64,000 nt of DNA from Polytrichum commune (lineage: Eukaryota; Streptophyta; Polytrichopsida; Polytrichales; Polytrichaceae): the NCBI GenBank assembly GCA_950295325.1, contig OX485809.1:5892001-5956000 (forward strand). The letters run 5' to 3'. Positions within the stretch are counted from its first letter, which is position 1. Each line of letters begins with the position of its first letter. The position numbers and the translations under genes were made by a program. The notes beneath the pieces were generated by a model. It had not been told where the DNA came from. It was given only the letters and a program-made list of their open reading frames with translations, and searched no databases. Of the stretch, positions 24,559 to 36,600 are shown piece after piece.

Positions 24559-24738
24559 GTAACCGGTTGGCCGCTTTGTTGAGCTGCGCAGGTGACCTAA
24601 ACAGTGGGTCACCTGTCACCATAACCGATTTAGATGATCATAACCGGCTGGGATGTCGAGGTTATCGTCTGCAAACCTGTGTGCTCAGAGCCAATCGTGT
24701 AGTGCCACCTCGGCGAAACAAAGCGGCCAACCGGTTAC
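24559..24738. mobile_element. 180-bp foldback element with 22-bp perfect arms
   Basis: Arms at 24559-24580 and 24717-24738 are exact reverse complements (GTAACCGGTTGGCCGCTTTG...). The interior is GC-richer than the flanks and repeats AACCGG/ACCGGC words. No clear target duplication, so this is either a MITE or a hairpin-forming non-coding locus. Confidence 0.7.
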
Positions 24739-26917
24739 GATATGATATACATCCAAGTATCTCAAGTCGAGTGGAGGGGGGAGGGGGGGGGGATGTTTGC
24801 ATGTACTTGGATATTGTACATACCCGGGGATGAATTTGTTCACATGGCACTCGTGGTGCATACAACAAGATGAAACAATAAAAACTCGAGTGGTTTTTTT
24901 TGTTTTGGTCTCGAGATGTTCATCATCATCATCATGACTTGGGTACAAGTTGTCAATGGTGTGAACTTGTGAAGGCTCCCTTCAAAGTACTTAGAGAGGT
25001 TGAGAGTTCGCGGCATTAATTGGTGTTACTACTTATTACTATGACCTATCAGTTACACACCAATAAGCTCCTCATCCTTTTCTCAAGATTGCTTACTTTT
25101 TGAGCCCAAAAGGGGACCAAATGACACCACCTCTCGTGGGAGGCGATAACACTTAGCTTCGAGGTAAATATGTTCACATGAGATCCTAAGGTGCATAGAT
25201 ATAAATATAACCACAAGGTGTTTTTGTTTGCACTTTGAAGCATTCATAACCTTGGGTACAAGTGGGCTTCATGTTCCCTCCCCCTCCTTACATTCCAAGA
25301 AAAGAAAGAAAAATCATCTATGACATGTGGCAGTAGCTTATTTCCATGATGAATGTTTTTACATGGTGCATAGATATTATAAAACTTGGGTGTTTTGTGT
25401 TTTGTGTTTGTGTTTGCATCTTAAAACCTCCATGACTTGTGTACAAGTTTGTTGTGACCTCGATGACAAGGCTGCTAACATTCCATCAATTTGCAACATT
25501 CAATAGAGTTAATTAGAAAGTACAGGGATCAATTAGGATCGAATTGCCTTATTGGTCCCTTGTTTGAGTGTAACCATGAAATTGTACAAGGTTTCTGTGA
25601 GTTTTAGGCATGGACATGTTTTATCTTTATATAACCAGTAATCCTCTCATTTTCTTTGCCACCTGCATCTATGTGCTCCTCCCACCAATTGTGTACTTCC
25701 CAAATAGGATCGAGCTTAAGAAAACTCAAAACTTTCTTGAAGTTATTTTGCGTCAAAATAGAGCGAAACGACTTCCCTTCCCAAATTTATGTTTAGGTTA
25801 CTGATACAACTATTGGAAGTGGCAAGTTTGGTAGATTCCATAAGAAAACTTCAGGTGGTCCCCCCTTTTGGTGACTTCTCAATTGACTATGATATCATAT
25901 GTTTTTGAGGTGGTCTTTGTAATCGCCTTTGATCGCACATAAACTTATGACTTTTGCTAAGCATATGTAAATCACACAATGTTGAATTCCATGAACTCAA
26001 TTGGATGAAACTCTTGTGAATTTGCGGTTTTTTTTTTCATAAATTTATTTAAAAAAATCTTGACGTAGATGTGCCTCATTTGGTTACAATTTGGTTACCA
26101 ATCTTAAATGGACACCTATATTTGAGTGACGTATAGCACTTGGGGTGCAAATTTAAGAGCATACACCAAATAGAAACATGTTGGATAGAGATTGAACTAC
26201 TTGCTCAACTTTTGCTAATTATTGTATGCGTAATAGTTAACATAATTGAGAGGGACATATAAGATCATTTATCAACTCAAAGAATCTTCACCTTGCCAAT
26301 AACTAGTAGAAAAATTGTACAAGGTTCATGAGTTATGAGGAAAATGGATACAAACACAATTTGAGTGTTCTAATCATCTCACACTAATTGCGTGTTTCAC
26401 ACCCTAAGGCATGCATTAGTTGTTTAATTATTACTTAATCAAACCCCTATATTAAATTTTTATGTGGTTTAGTGAGGATCAATGACCAAACTCCATAAAG
26501 ACACATGTTTAGAAGAGATCGGCCTACGTCTTGACTTTTTGATTTATTTTAAATTTTTACTTTTTATTACACAACTTCAATTTTCTGCAAACTACTCCAC
26601 GCTCAAGAGTGAACACAATTTGGAGGACATGTGCATTCAACTATGACCTCAAATGAACACGCACTTCCAATCACCTTAAAGAAATAATGAGGAGTCTGAT
26701 TTCAATCCAATTTTCGGTTGATGCTTCATCATGGATTTGCTAATGCAATACATGTTTCATTATGTAAATGTAATCAATAGAACTTGGTGAACGTGAAAAA
26801 ACAAACCGAACAACGCCCACGTACCATTCCAACAAGTGGCTATGGAGAGAAAAGTGCAAGTTCAAAACTTACTTACCTTGTGTGAAATGTTTGGGAGAGA
26901 TGATATCATCAAAACAA

Positions 26918-27112
26918 GCGTACCTCTCGTGCAACCAACATATAAATCCTAAAATAGAATGTAGCCCAAAGACTATGTTTTCAGCTGATTTGACATTGTG
27001 ATTAGCTTTAAAAGACTTGGCGTTAGTCTAGTCCAAGTCATGTTTGAGATAAATTGACCACAAACCTATAAGGGGTCAAGTTTGCATGTTGAATGGATGA
27101 GAGGTACGCTCA
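26918..27112. mobile_element. Short foldback element, GAGAGGTACGCT family, copy 4
   Basis: Starts GCGTACCTCTCGTGCAACC and ends GGATGAGAGGTACGCT. Internal CAGCTGATTTGACATTG and TCTAGTCCAAGTCATG match copy 1. Confidence 0.65.
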
Positions 27113-27712
27113 CATGCAAATAATTCCCCTTTCTCCAACAAATGTTTGGGTACTTGAAGAGTCACATGAAGTGCGAATGGTCATCCTTTATAGGCACTTC
27201 TACGGTAACTTAGAGGGAAATGTTGATGGCTGACTAAATGTCCGCCGTTTGTACCAAAGATGAGGAAGTAGTCCACTATACATTGTGTTTAATGCCACCA
27301 TTTTTTTTAATACTTTTATGGGCTCAACATTAATTGTAAATTGCTTGTGTAGTGTCACCAACATTAAATAGAAAGCCTAACATCATTTATTATCCCTTGT
27401 AAACAGAGTTGGCTATATATAAATACCATGTTGCCATTATTGACACTTACTAAGTGAGACTTCTCATCCAATTTTCAATCATCGATGACTATATTTCATC
27501 ACAAAATTGTGAGGATGCAGAATACACCAAACATAGTTTCAGTTATTGACATTCACCTCATCCGAATTTTAATCATCCACAACAAAACTTCGTAAACTAA
27601 TTCATACGAAGTGTCATTAGAAGAAAAAAGAAAGAAGGAAAAAATACCGCAATGACACAAAATACCATATGACAATACATACGATACTTAGTGTAATAAG
27701 ATCAGTGTCCGG

Positions 27713-27920
27713 GTATATATTTTTGGGCATAATCAATCAAAATCCTAGTGTTGTTTCCAAGTCCAACCGATTACATGTTATGATCTTTCAAATCATCTTT
27801 ATTAATGTGAGAGGGTATATTCTATAGATTCCTTTTAACAATTCCCCCCCCAAAAAAATCTTCATTGTTTAACCGGTTATTTCTCAAACTCAACCGTTCA
27901 TGCGACCGGTTGTCTCCATT
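27713..27920 (+). repeat. ACCGGTT-rich dispersed repeat, copy 6
   Basis: Unbroken copy: AGTGTCCGGGTATATATTTT, GGGCATAATCAATCAAAATCC, AGTCCAACCGATTACATG, GAGGGTATATTCTATAGATTCC, TTAACCGGTTATTTCTC. It shows the empty-site sequence for the insertions in copies 4 and 8. Confidence 0.8.
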
Positions 27921-29944
27921 CATTGAATAGGGTATGATTGAGAGATATAAATAATGAACCGATGAGATGATAAAGTCTCAAATATTGCGGAAAGTGTATG
28001 GCTACTAATAACTTCCACCCCTTAGGGGCCTCGCCTTGCCTCGTCACTAAGGGCTTCTAAAAAGAGGGCCCACGATGCATCTGCCCGACCTGCCCATGAT
28101 GGCTGCCCGTCCCACAAATGTTTTTTTTTTTTAGGCCGCTTGTTTGTCCACAAACCCCTTATTGAGTGCACTCACCTTCCATGTTCGGTATAGGTATATA
28201 AACCTTTACTTTTGCTTATAAACAAAAGAGTAGTGGTTTGAAATTTCATCCGTCAATTAAGCATGTAATCAACTTGAAAGTAAGAAATATGACGGAAATT
28301 CCTCATCGATTACGAGTTCCCAACTTTCGTGACTTACCATTTTGAAATGGCCTTTATTGATTTTCAATTGAACTTAAAATCTTAGCTTACTTCACGTTTT
28401 GTACGTGAACTGGCTCCACTACATATGTTATTTAGTGTCACCAATTCTAGTTGTCTTGCTCAATACTAATTGTAAACCACATTATAGTGTCACCAACACT
28501 AAATGAATTAGTGTTGCCCAACATGATTTGTCATTAATTCGCAAATGACAAGTGAATTAGCCTGAGGTTCTAGGTTCGATTTTAAAACGACAAAGGCCCT
28601 TTCAAAGGGTAAAAAAAGGTCACAAAAATTGTACCTATGAAGATTTCTATTCACCTTCTTACTCCCAAGTTGATAACATGCTTTTCTATTGTGTGCCACT
28701 CTAGAAATGGAATCCCTACCAATTTCTTTTACAACATGTTCAAGTGAACATATGTATATTGGATCTTGAAGAGTCATACATTCAATATGGTATTTGTGAC
28801 CAATGTCTTTTTGAAGTCGGGTGGGGCTGGTGGGCAGCCATGACCATTGGATTGGATCACTAACAAAATTGGGCGCTTTTTAGGCTACCATATCTTTACA
28901 TGGAATTTGATTATGTGATCAAACGGTTCCGAACTCAAGTTGAGATTTGAGGGCTGCATTTTTTTACTCACAAACAAACATTAGGTCAATACATATACAC
29001 CTATAAGTCATGGCTCATAGTAATGTCAACTAATGCACCAAACTAGTGTAGGAGGTGGGGACTTTGAAATTTAAGAAAACTTAGAACAACACCTTCGATG
29101 TTCATGTGCTAGTATGAATATGATACAACTGTAGTACCTAAACCAGAATGGCTATTTATAGTTAACCGACTATTCTAGTTTCTTTTCAAGATTTGATGAT
29201 CTCGGATTTAACAGAAACATTAAGATTTTCCATATAAAATTTTCAGAAATTAAAAACAATCTTTCTTAGAAAGGGTGTTGCCTAAAAATAGTTCAATTAG
29301 TGCCGAAGTGGTAAAGGTACTACGGTATCTCAACAAAATTCACATAAGGTGGATAAATTTCCTCAATGGAAGGTGGCATCCAACTACTAGGGGGATATTT
29401 TTAGTCCCTTAATTTAGCACAATGAATTGAAGTAAACTAGAAAAGTGAAAGATCCAAAGATTAAAGACAAAGATGGTTCTGACAATTTGTGTGCCAAAAG
29501 TGAGACTAAGTTACCGAGGAATGTCACCATGGAACATTGAGTTCCAAATGGCAATTGCTTTGTATTGAAGATTGTCTACATTATAAACTTCAATAAAGTC
29601 TTAGGTTTTAGAAATGTTGCCATTACACACCCAATGGTACAAACAATACACAAATGGTTCATTATGAACATGAAAACAAATTTTCCCGCACGGTACATTA
29701 AATATGAGAAATTTAATTTGGATATGTTATATAGGATTTATAGTCGAATTTGACATATTTTATCAAAAAATATATAACTTCTCAAAACAAATTGAAATTT
29801 TAGGTACAAATAGTATACTATACCATATCTTTGGTCACAACATTTTTTTAATTTTTCTAAGTCAACTCCTCCCCCCCCCCCCCCACCCACGGGCATCCAA
29901 CATTGTGACATATATCAATCTCACACCATATTGTACACTTTAAT
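27921..29944. other. Intergenic, AT-rich
   Basis: No gene supported. Around 28430-28520 AGTGTCACCAA and ACACTAAAT words recur in both orientations, probably another decayed small element. Confidence 0.4.
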
Positions 29945-30203
29945 ATGATTACGCAACCGCTTGTAAGTGATGGGGGATTATGCGCCATAAAACACCTCAT
30001 GCCCAATTATAGGCAACATAATGTATTATAATCAACCCATTCTTTACGCAGAGTAGGGCCTCAAGCCAAAGACATTCTTGGAATTCACAACTGGCCCTTA
30101 ATTCCGGAAACGCCTTATCCTCATTTACTGAACCCCTCCCCCCAACTAAGAAAAGAAGATGTTCAAAAGTGCTAGGAAGATTCATTGCATACGAGTGCAA
30201 ATA
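29945..30203 (+). repeat. Dispersed repeat, second copy (partner at 22055-22345)
   Basis: See the partner for shared words. Here the C-run and AAGAAAAGAAGATG stretch are followed by GTGCTAGGAAGATTCATTGC. Strongly diverged, so old. Confidence 0.7.
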
Positions 30204-30625
30204 CGTTCCCCCAAAGTTCCACAAAGCTCCCCAATGTGTACTAAGTTTCCCAGCATGTTCCAATTTACTAATCACATATGAACCTTGAAATACAGATGAC
30301 TCCCACCATTGATACACGTTAATCTACATGTTTTGTATGACCAAGTCGGACTAAAAAACGTCATACAACAAGTGTTGTAGTCATAGTATGGAGGTAAATT
30401 AACACTAAGAAAGTTGGGTCGGTGGGGAATGTGTCGTATAGAGTCAAGGTGTCGGATAATAATCGAATTGTCGTAATATTACACGAGGCTAGACCGTTAT
30501 TAGGGCATGGCACTGTGCTGCATGATGGGACACTTGAATTTGATATTACAAACCGCGTTAACATAACAGCATGGGACTTGAACACGGAAAGATTTCTAGG
30601 CATTACTTAATTAGTCGAGATCCTA

Positions 30626-31032
30626 TTACACTAAATATACCAATTAGTGAGTGCGGGAAGTTAGTGAAGGTGATAAGAAATTCATGTACACTATGAATTA
30701 GTGCCACCAAAAGATCTTACATCTAAGATTAGGAAGTATTGTTCATCTTGGTACTTGGCACTATTCACTTAAAGTACTGGCATGAAAGTACATACACTTG
30801 GCATTAATCACTAAAAGTGTCAACACATGGCATTGTTCATTAACAATCATGTGACATGTACTAATCACAAGCATGCACCAATTTTCTTAAAATCTGTAGT
30901 GATTGAGCATAGAATTATGAGTTTAGTGTCACTTAGTAGCAACTTTGGCCCTTGGTAATTTTGACATTTGGCTACATTGTGCGTGTGGCTTGAATTAATA
31001 CCACCATCACTAATTGGTATATTTAGTGTAGT
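30626..31032. mobile_element. ~407-bp MITE with 24-bp perfect TIRs in repeat copy 7
   Basis: TIRs at 30627-30650 and 31007-31030 are exact reverse complements (TACACTAAATATACCAATTA...). The surrounding repeat reads GATCCTA on the left and TAGTTTCCAAG on the right, consistent with a TA duplication. Related sequence lacking one end lies at about 35440-35570. No coding. Confidence 0.75.
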
Positions 31033-31131
31033 GTAGTTTCCAAGTCCACTTTGTTACATGTGACCATCTTTTGGGGTCTCTGTATTATTTGTTGACTGGG
31101 TCAATGTCCGGGGAGGTTTTTGGGCATAATC

Positions 31132-31692
31132 ACGGGTAGATCACTCTAAGGCATTTTTGTGCACCACGTGCGGCTGGGGGTTTTTTTGTTTTGGGGCTAT
31201 TTACCTTCAAGGGCTAAATTAAAGCCTCCCTATAATTACTTAAATTTCAAAAATGGCCCATTTGTTTGCACCCTTCCGTTACTTATATTGTCCAAGTCAC
31301 TGCAATTTTTTGTACTCTATATTCCTTTTAAGCAATAAAAGCTAATCTACTTCCTAATGCAATTGACGAGTGTTGAGGGAAAGCATGGAAACAAAGAAGG
31401 GTGCAAACAGTAGTACCATTGCAAATAGAGTTATGAAGAAAACACATAGGAGACCATAGCAAACATACTAAACATACCTTCTAGGATCCTTATCTTCAGC
31501 CCTTATATTAATTTTACAAAAAAATAATGGCCCACGTTTTATGTTCATCTAACTTACTTATAATGGGATTGTCTACATTTAATGGCCTCTTCATTATTTG
31601 GAATTCCTTTATAATTTTTATTTCAAATAATTTTAATCCTCTCTATATTATGTTGCACGTCGTTTTTAAAATGCACTAAGTGATCTACCCGT
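31132..31692. mobile_element. 561-bp MITE with 8-10-bp target duplication in repeat copy 8
   Basis: GGGCATAATC flanks both sides (31122-31131 and 31693-31702). The ends are inverted: ACGGGTAGATCACT on the left and AGTGATCTACCCGT on the right, with weaker pairing further in. If the terminal C/G pair belongs to the element, the duplication is 8 bp (hAT-like); otherwise up to 10 bp (Mutator-like). No coding. Confidence 0.85.
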
Positions 31693-31880
31693 GGGCATAA
31701 TCAATCAAAATCCTAGTGTTTCCAAGTCCAAGCCCTTACATGTTGTGATCTTTTGGTATTGATTGATTTATTAATTAGAGGTATGTTTCTCTAGATTCCT
31801 TTAAAACAATGGGTAATTTTCTTGAAGTCTTGATCTTCGACCAATCATTTCTCAAACTCACTTGGTTCATCTTTAAGTAC

Positions 31881-32560
31881 ATTGATAATCCCAATTAGTG
31901 TGTGTTATTATTCGTAGTTATGCAATGCTATAACTATTTGATGAGATTGTAATTTCTCACCGAGCAAAGTCATTTGTGTCCAAATAACCTATTGAGCTTT
32001 TGTGGACACAAATCGAACTCATATGTAAGACATTATTGCACTATGTAACTTTGAATAGTAACACACACTAGTTAGGATAAACATTGTAGAGCCCCTTCAT
32101 CCACTATGGATGAATTTACGTCTATGCCACAAATCCCAAGCTGGCAACCAATGGCTTGGCGCCCAATGAGTAGGGAGAATCACTACACCTATTATCCCAA
32201 TTGATGCTTGTTACTATAATATCTTATATAGGAATTCAAATTTTTTAATAAAGAAAGTTCAATAGGTTATTTGGACGTTAGAGATGATAAATGACTTTGC
32301 TTGGTGCAGATTTGACAGTCTCATCAAATAGTTATAGCATTGCGTAACTCCGAATAGCAACACACATACACACACATTGGACAATCAATGTAGGAAAAAC
32401 AAGTCCCCTATGAGGGTGATGGCTAATTCATTCAAACTAGATTCCATCGGATTAATTTGGAGTATCTAATGTTATTTGCATATTCAAATTGTCTTAAAAT
32501 AACCATTTACAAACCATAATAGATTTCATTGTGTTTTCACCTCCATAATGGATGAGTTTA
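31881..32560. other. Intergenic, internal duplication
   Basis: No gene. Two similar segments in opposite orientation: GTAGTTATGCAATGCTATAA near 31915, and AGTTATAGCATTGCGTAAC near 32330, both next to TTTGATGAGA/TCTCATCAAA. This suggests an inverted-repeat element of about 430 bp. Confidence 0.45.
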
Positions 32561-32956
32561 AGGGCCGCTTCACACCATGGCCAAAGGTCAAGAGGCCATC
32601 GATTCTCACCAATCATATTGTAAGAAACCAAGAATTCAACCTCTGAAAGGAAGTTTGGGTCGGACAAGAATAAAAACCCAAACTATGTATAAAACAAAAC
32701 ACCAAAACTTGACAAAATCTTGGCCATTAGATTGGAAATGTAATTTTGGATATGAAATAAAGTGGATTGCTCCTCCTTCCTTTGGACTTTGAGCTTGGCC
32801 TTTGGAAGCTTCACACTATGCCTAGCCGAAGGCTCCAATTCCTATATTGTATTGGCTATCTATTTGTAGCCCATTTGTTTGGACTCTCAATAAAGTTTGG
32901 CCACTCAATCCCACAACCTCTCGACTTGGACGGCCATAGTGTGAAGCGGGCGACCC
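32561..32956. mobile_element. ~396-bp inverted-repeat element
   Basis: Left end AGGGCCGCTTCACACCATGG, right end CCATAGTGTGAAGCGGGCGA followed by CCCT. An internal CTTCACACTATGCCTAGCC repeats the terminal word, so the element may be composite. The flanking duplication is unclear (TTTA on the left, AATTAA on the right). Termini resemble the GGGCCACTTCACAC family. Confidence 0.65.
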
Positions 32957-33122
32957 TAATTAAGTAGACACACAAATCCCTAGCCCCGGCTAAAGGGGCC
33001 TCGGACTTCAATTCCGTGGCCAAAATCCAATGGCTCACATGAGTTAAGTTCTATGCATGAAGTAAGTGATTGATTTGAAAGTCGGATCAATAGCTAACTA
33101 GTAAAGTAATTTGGATTTGTAA

Positions 33123-33642
33123 TGCCCCCTTCCCACTTGACTTTAGCTAAGACTAAAAGTATTTTCTAAAAACTGGTAAAGCTCCCTCGGTTATAGCGGA
33201 GGCATCCGATTATCCCAATGCACCTACATGAACTTGCTCCGGAGATTGTCAAGTAGGTTTTAGTTAAGTAGCTTTCACACATGCTTGTTGTTTTATCTAC
33301 CAAGCAATGACTCTTGAGTAGTTTTTGTCCCATCCCCAAATGCCTTACTACTCACCTATCTTACCATCGGTTTTTGTTATTGGAGCTCCTTGTGCCCTCA
33401 TAGCTAAGACTAAAAGGCAACCAATCACAAGGACGGGAGGCGACACTTTCAAAGGTACTATATTCTTGCCTCATGTCTAGGTACCGATGGGAGGGTCAGT
33501 GCTTGGGGCTTAAAACCTCCACTTTTGAGCCATGCCACATCATTTGCCAACTAGGCTCAACACTAGGTAATATCGATGATGTGAAGGCCGGGTTGTTAAA
33601 ACCAACTTTTAGTCTTAGCTAAAGTTGAGTGGGAAGGGGGCA
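33123..33642. mobile_element. Tourist-like (PIF/Harbinger) MITE, copy 1
   Basis: TIR of about 37 bp starting TGCCCCCTTCCCAC, with TAA duplicated on both sides (33120-33122, 33643-33645). The interior is shared with copies at 51923-52444 and 52873-53774 (opposite orientation): GTGCCCTCATAGCTAAGACT, CATGTCTAGGTACCGATGGG, CTTTAGCTAAG. 520 bp, no transposase. Confidence 0.9.
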
Positions 33643-33645
33643 TAA

Positions 33646-36600
33646 GTCAGAGGGTTTAGGGTTTTGTGATCTTGGTTCCCAACTTAATTTGTTTCTTCCT
33701 ATGTCTGTTGCAGACCCAACACCTCAACCTCACGTAAGGTTAGTTGTTGTTGTTGTTTAATGTTCTCCAGCTTCTACTGATTAACCCAAAACCACAAAGC
33801 ACCTTCTCCTAAGATTTGGCACTGTTTCGAAGAGAGAGATACTTTAGGACTCGATTGTTTTTGAGCATCCAACTGTATGGATATGATATCGGCCTTTGTA
33901 TGAGCTAATCCAAAATATGTATTCATCCGTCCACAAGGCAATGTGAATGAGAAAGTAGTACATATGTGAAGGTGTAATGGACAAGGTAGATGATTGGAAA
34001 CGAACTTTAACCCTGTTGACATCATCAAATGTATGACGGGATGAGACCCAATTGGGATGAAACTTCTTACATGAGATTTCCAAGTAAATCATGAACCTTC
34101 AAGGATTGAAGTTTTGATGTTTGCATCATGTGTGATTTTTTGAGAGGCGTTGTAATGTGTAGCACTCCGTTTTACATCCAATCTTACAAAGTATGTTTTA
34201 GGTAACTTCAAAAACTCCAATTACCAATCCCAACGGCAGAAATCTAAAACATAAAATAAACTAAATCCTCGCAAATTTTCATAGGTTTTTGAGTACATCT
34301 GAGTGTTGTTTTCTTATCCGACACATTTCCTAGTGTATCATAAGGTTTAGATTAAATCTTATGAAATTTGGGGCGCTGGATGCAAAATGAAATTCATTAA
34401 TTATGGCAAAGAATTCACCTCCATCTAAAAGAAGAGTCAAAGGTCTCATTTGAAACAAAAACCATAAAATTTGTTTGGTCATTTTGGGTCTCCCATGGAT
34501 TTAGGGGTTAAATTTACACAACAAAACCTATGTTGCATTAGCAAATCCTATGATGATGCATCACCAACTATCATATTTAAAGTCCGGATCTCCTTATATT
34601 TAGTTATGGTTATTGGAAGTGCATGTGTGTAGATTACTAACTAAATACATAGGTCTTCCCAATCGTGTTCAACACTGAATGTGGATTACATTGTTTTGTC
34701 TAATTTGTGTGGGCCACACTAATTCCCAATTACCCACAAATTTTTATACTACAATTTGAAGTGGCCCACTGTATTTTTCAAAATAAGAAAGTAGTGTGGG
34801 TTCTTTTTTGTTTGCATATTTGGATGAAAATTCAAATTATCGTCCAATTTTATTTTGCAACTATCCTCAATCGAACATGTACATTCGCAGGAACTGCTAG
34901 AAAACGAAAGATGAGCAATATTGATAATGAAAATCCAATAACTCAAAATATCCTAGTAGACATCCCAATAACTGACTTTCTTATTTATTATAGATCAAAA
35001 TTACAAGTGCAACCTAACAATAAAGATGAGTTGAAACGCCAAAAGTACAACACTAAAGAAAGATACCTACTTACTTCAATTAGTGTAAAGTGGCTCCTCC
35101 TCCTCCTCCTCCTCCTCCTCCGTTAAGCTTGGCAACAAAGATGGACATTATAGTATGTGCTCAAATTGTGCTCAAACCTAATTTTTGTTCAATGGTGCAC
35201 CACAAAGAACCCTAACGTACATGGATGAAGTGTTTGGGATGATAGTAGTTAAAAATTAATGTGGGCCACACTAATTTCCAACCCACATGAATTTCCCATC
35301 CACACTAAGTAGACTGTCAAGATACATTTCAATATCTTTTGAACATATTTCCTTATGGTGTTTGTTCTTTGATCCTCACCTAACCACACACCCATCAAAT
35401 ATAAGGGTCTGATTAAAGAAAAATAACCAAATGACACCTGCATACCTTACACTACATTGATTATCACATTTAGTGATTGTGGGTGTGTGGGAAATTAGTG
35501 AAGGTGATACTAAATTTATTTTCGCTATGAAATTAGTGCCACTAGAAGATCTAGGGTTTCAGGAATTCAGAGTGTCTTAGCACTCATTTGGGTTGTTTGA
35601 TGATGTGTTTTTTTTGCCCTTGGTCGTCGACTACTGCATGGAGAGGGTTTAGGGTTTGGTGCAAAGGTGTCCACATAGGTTCTTGATAGCATCGCCAACC
35701 TTCCACTTTTCTTCACCTCTTGATTGAGCTAACGTAGCACACATGCAACCCAATCTAACTTCACTTTGAAATCTCGATCTTCATCAACAAAATCTATGAC
35801 AATTGCAAATTAGACTTGACACATGTAAATGGGGTCATGTTGCAATGACCACCTGTGTCAAATGGGAAGTGATCTCTAGAACCACATCTTCTAGTAGAGC
35901 TCTCATGAGGTTGTTGCAATAGTGCACATTGGTGTGTAGTGCGTTGTCCCTTAATGGTTGGGAACTCCCATTTCTAACTACTGCCCTTACACTAATATGG
36001 CAATCTAAGGTGTGCTTTACATGAGGAGTCAAGGCCAATTTTGGGGCTCTGACATGTGTTAATCTTTGCATGTGGTTGTTCAATCCCAAGGCCATTCCCT
36101 GAAATTCATGTTTCAATGAGGTGATGTTATATTTCAGTGCACAAAAGAGGAAAATTGGCATGACTTGAGGGAAGACAATTGGGTTGGACGAAAATGGGAA
36201 ACCCAATTTGCTTCCTTGGGGCTTGTCAAAGCTTCATCCCTTTTTGGCCCGAGTCAATAAGGTAGGAAAAACGGGAAATAATGAATGACCAATACTAGTG
36301 CACTAAACTAAGAGTCCAGTGCTTCTTATGTGGACCTAAAATGGCTAGTTATAAAAGTGGTGGCCCGAAAAGGATGCAGTGACTAGCCATGTAGGTCTAG
36401 TTTTCACACCACTTTGGATGACTTTAAAATAGCCATTAAGTTAACTGTTTTGTGTGCATTTGTATGAAGAGTAGGATGCTTGGACGCTCAAAGAAGGGAA
36501 GACTACATTGTACAAGTAGAGAGTATGACTTGCCTCTTTGGAAAAATAAAACTAAATATTTACAAGGAACAAAATTACATTACAACTTGCAATCCTCATT

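Larger units (their letters stand above)
23813..27712. other. Intergenic, AT-rich
   Basis: No gene supported over 3.9 kb apart from the inverted-repeat features listed inside it. Includes (TTC)n at 24396-24420 and a G-run near 24775-24792. The open frames are short and lack domains. Confidence 0.4.
30606..31880 (+). repeat. Two adjoining ACCGGTT-family copies (7 and 8), both split by insertions
   Basis: Copy 7 has TTAGTCGAGATCCTA, an insertion, then GTTTCCAAGTCCACTTTGTTACATG and ends near 31080. Copy 8 starts TCAATGTCCGGGGAGG, is interrupted after GGGCATAATC at 31131, resumes at 31693 with a second GGGCATAATC, and continues through CCTAGTGTTTCCAAGTCC to TCTCAAACTCACTTGGTTCA near 31867. Confidence 0.75.

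Noticed and set aside
30361-30610. Overlapping open frames on both strands
   Set aside because: About 60-80 codons each, mutually antisense, no domain, in repeat-rich DNA.
34707-35126. 139-codon plus-strand frame
   Set aside because: Low-complexity, Leu run derived from a (TCC)n tract, no recognisable domain or splice context.
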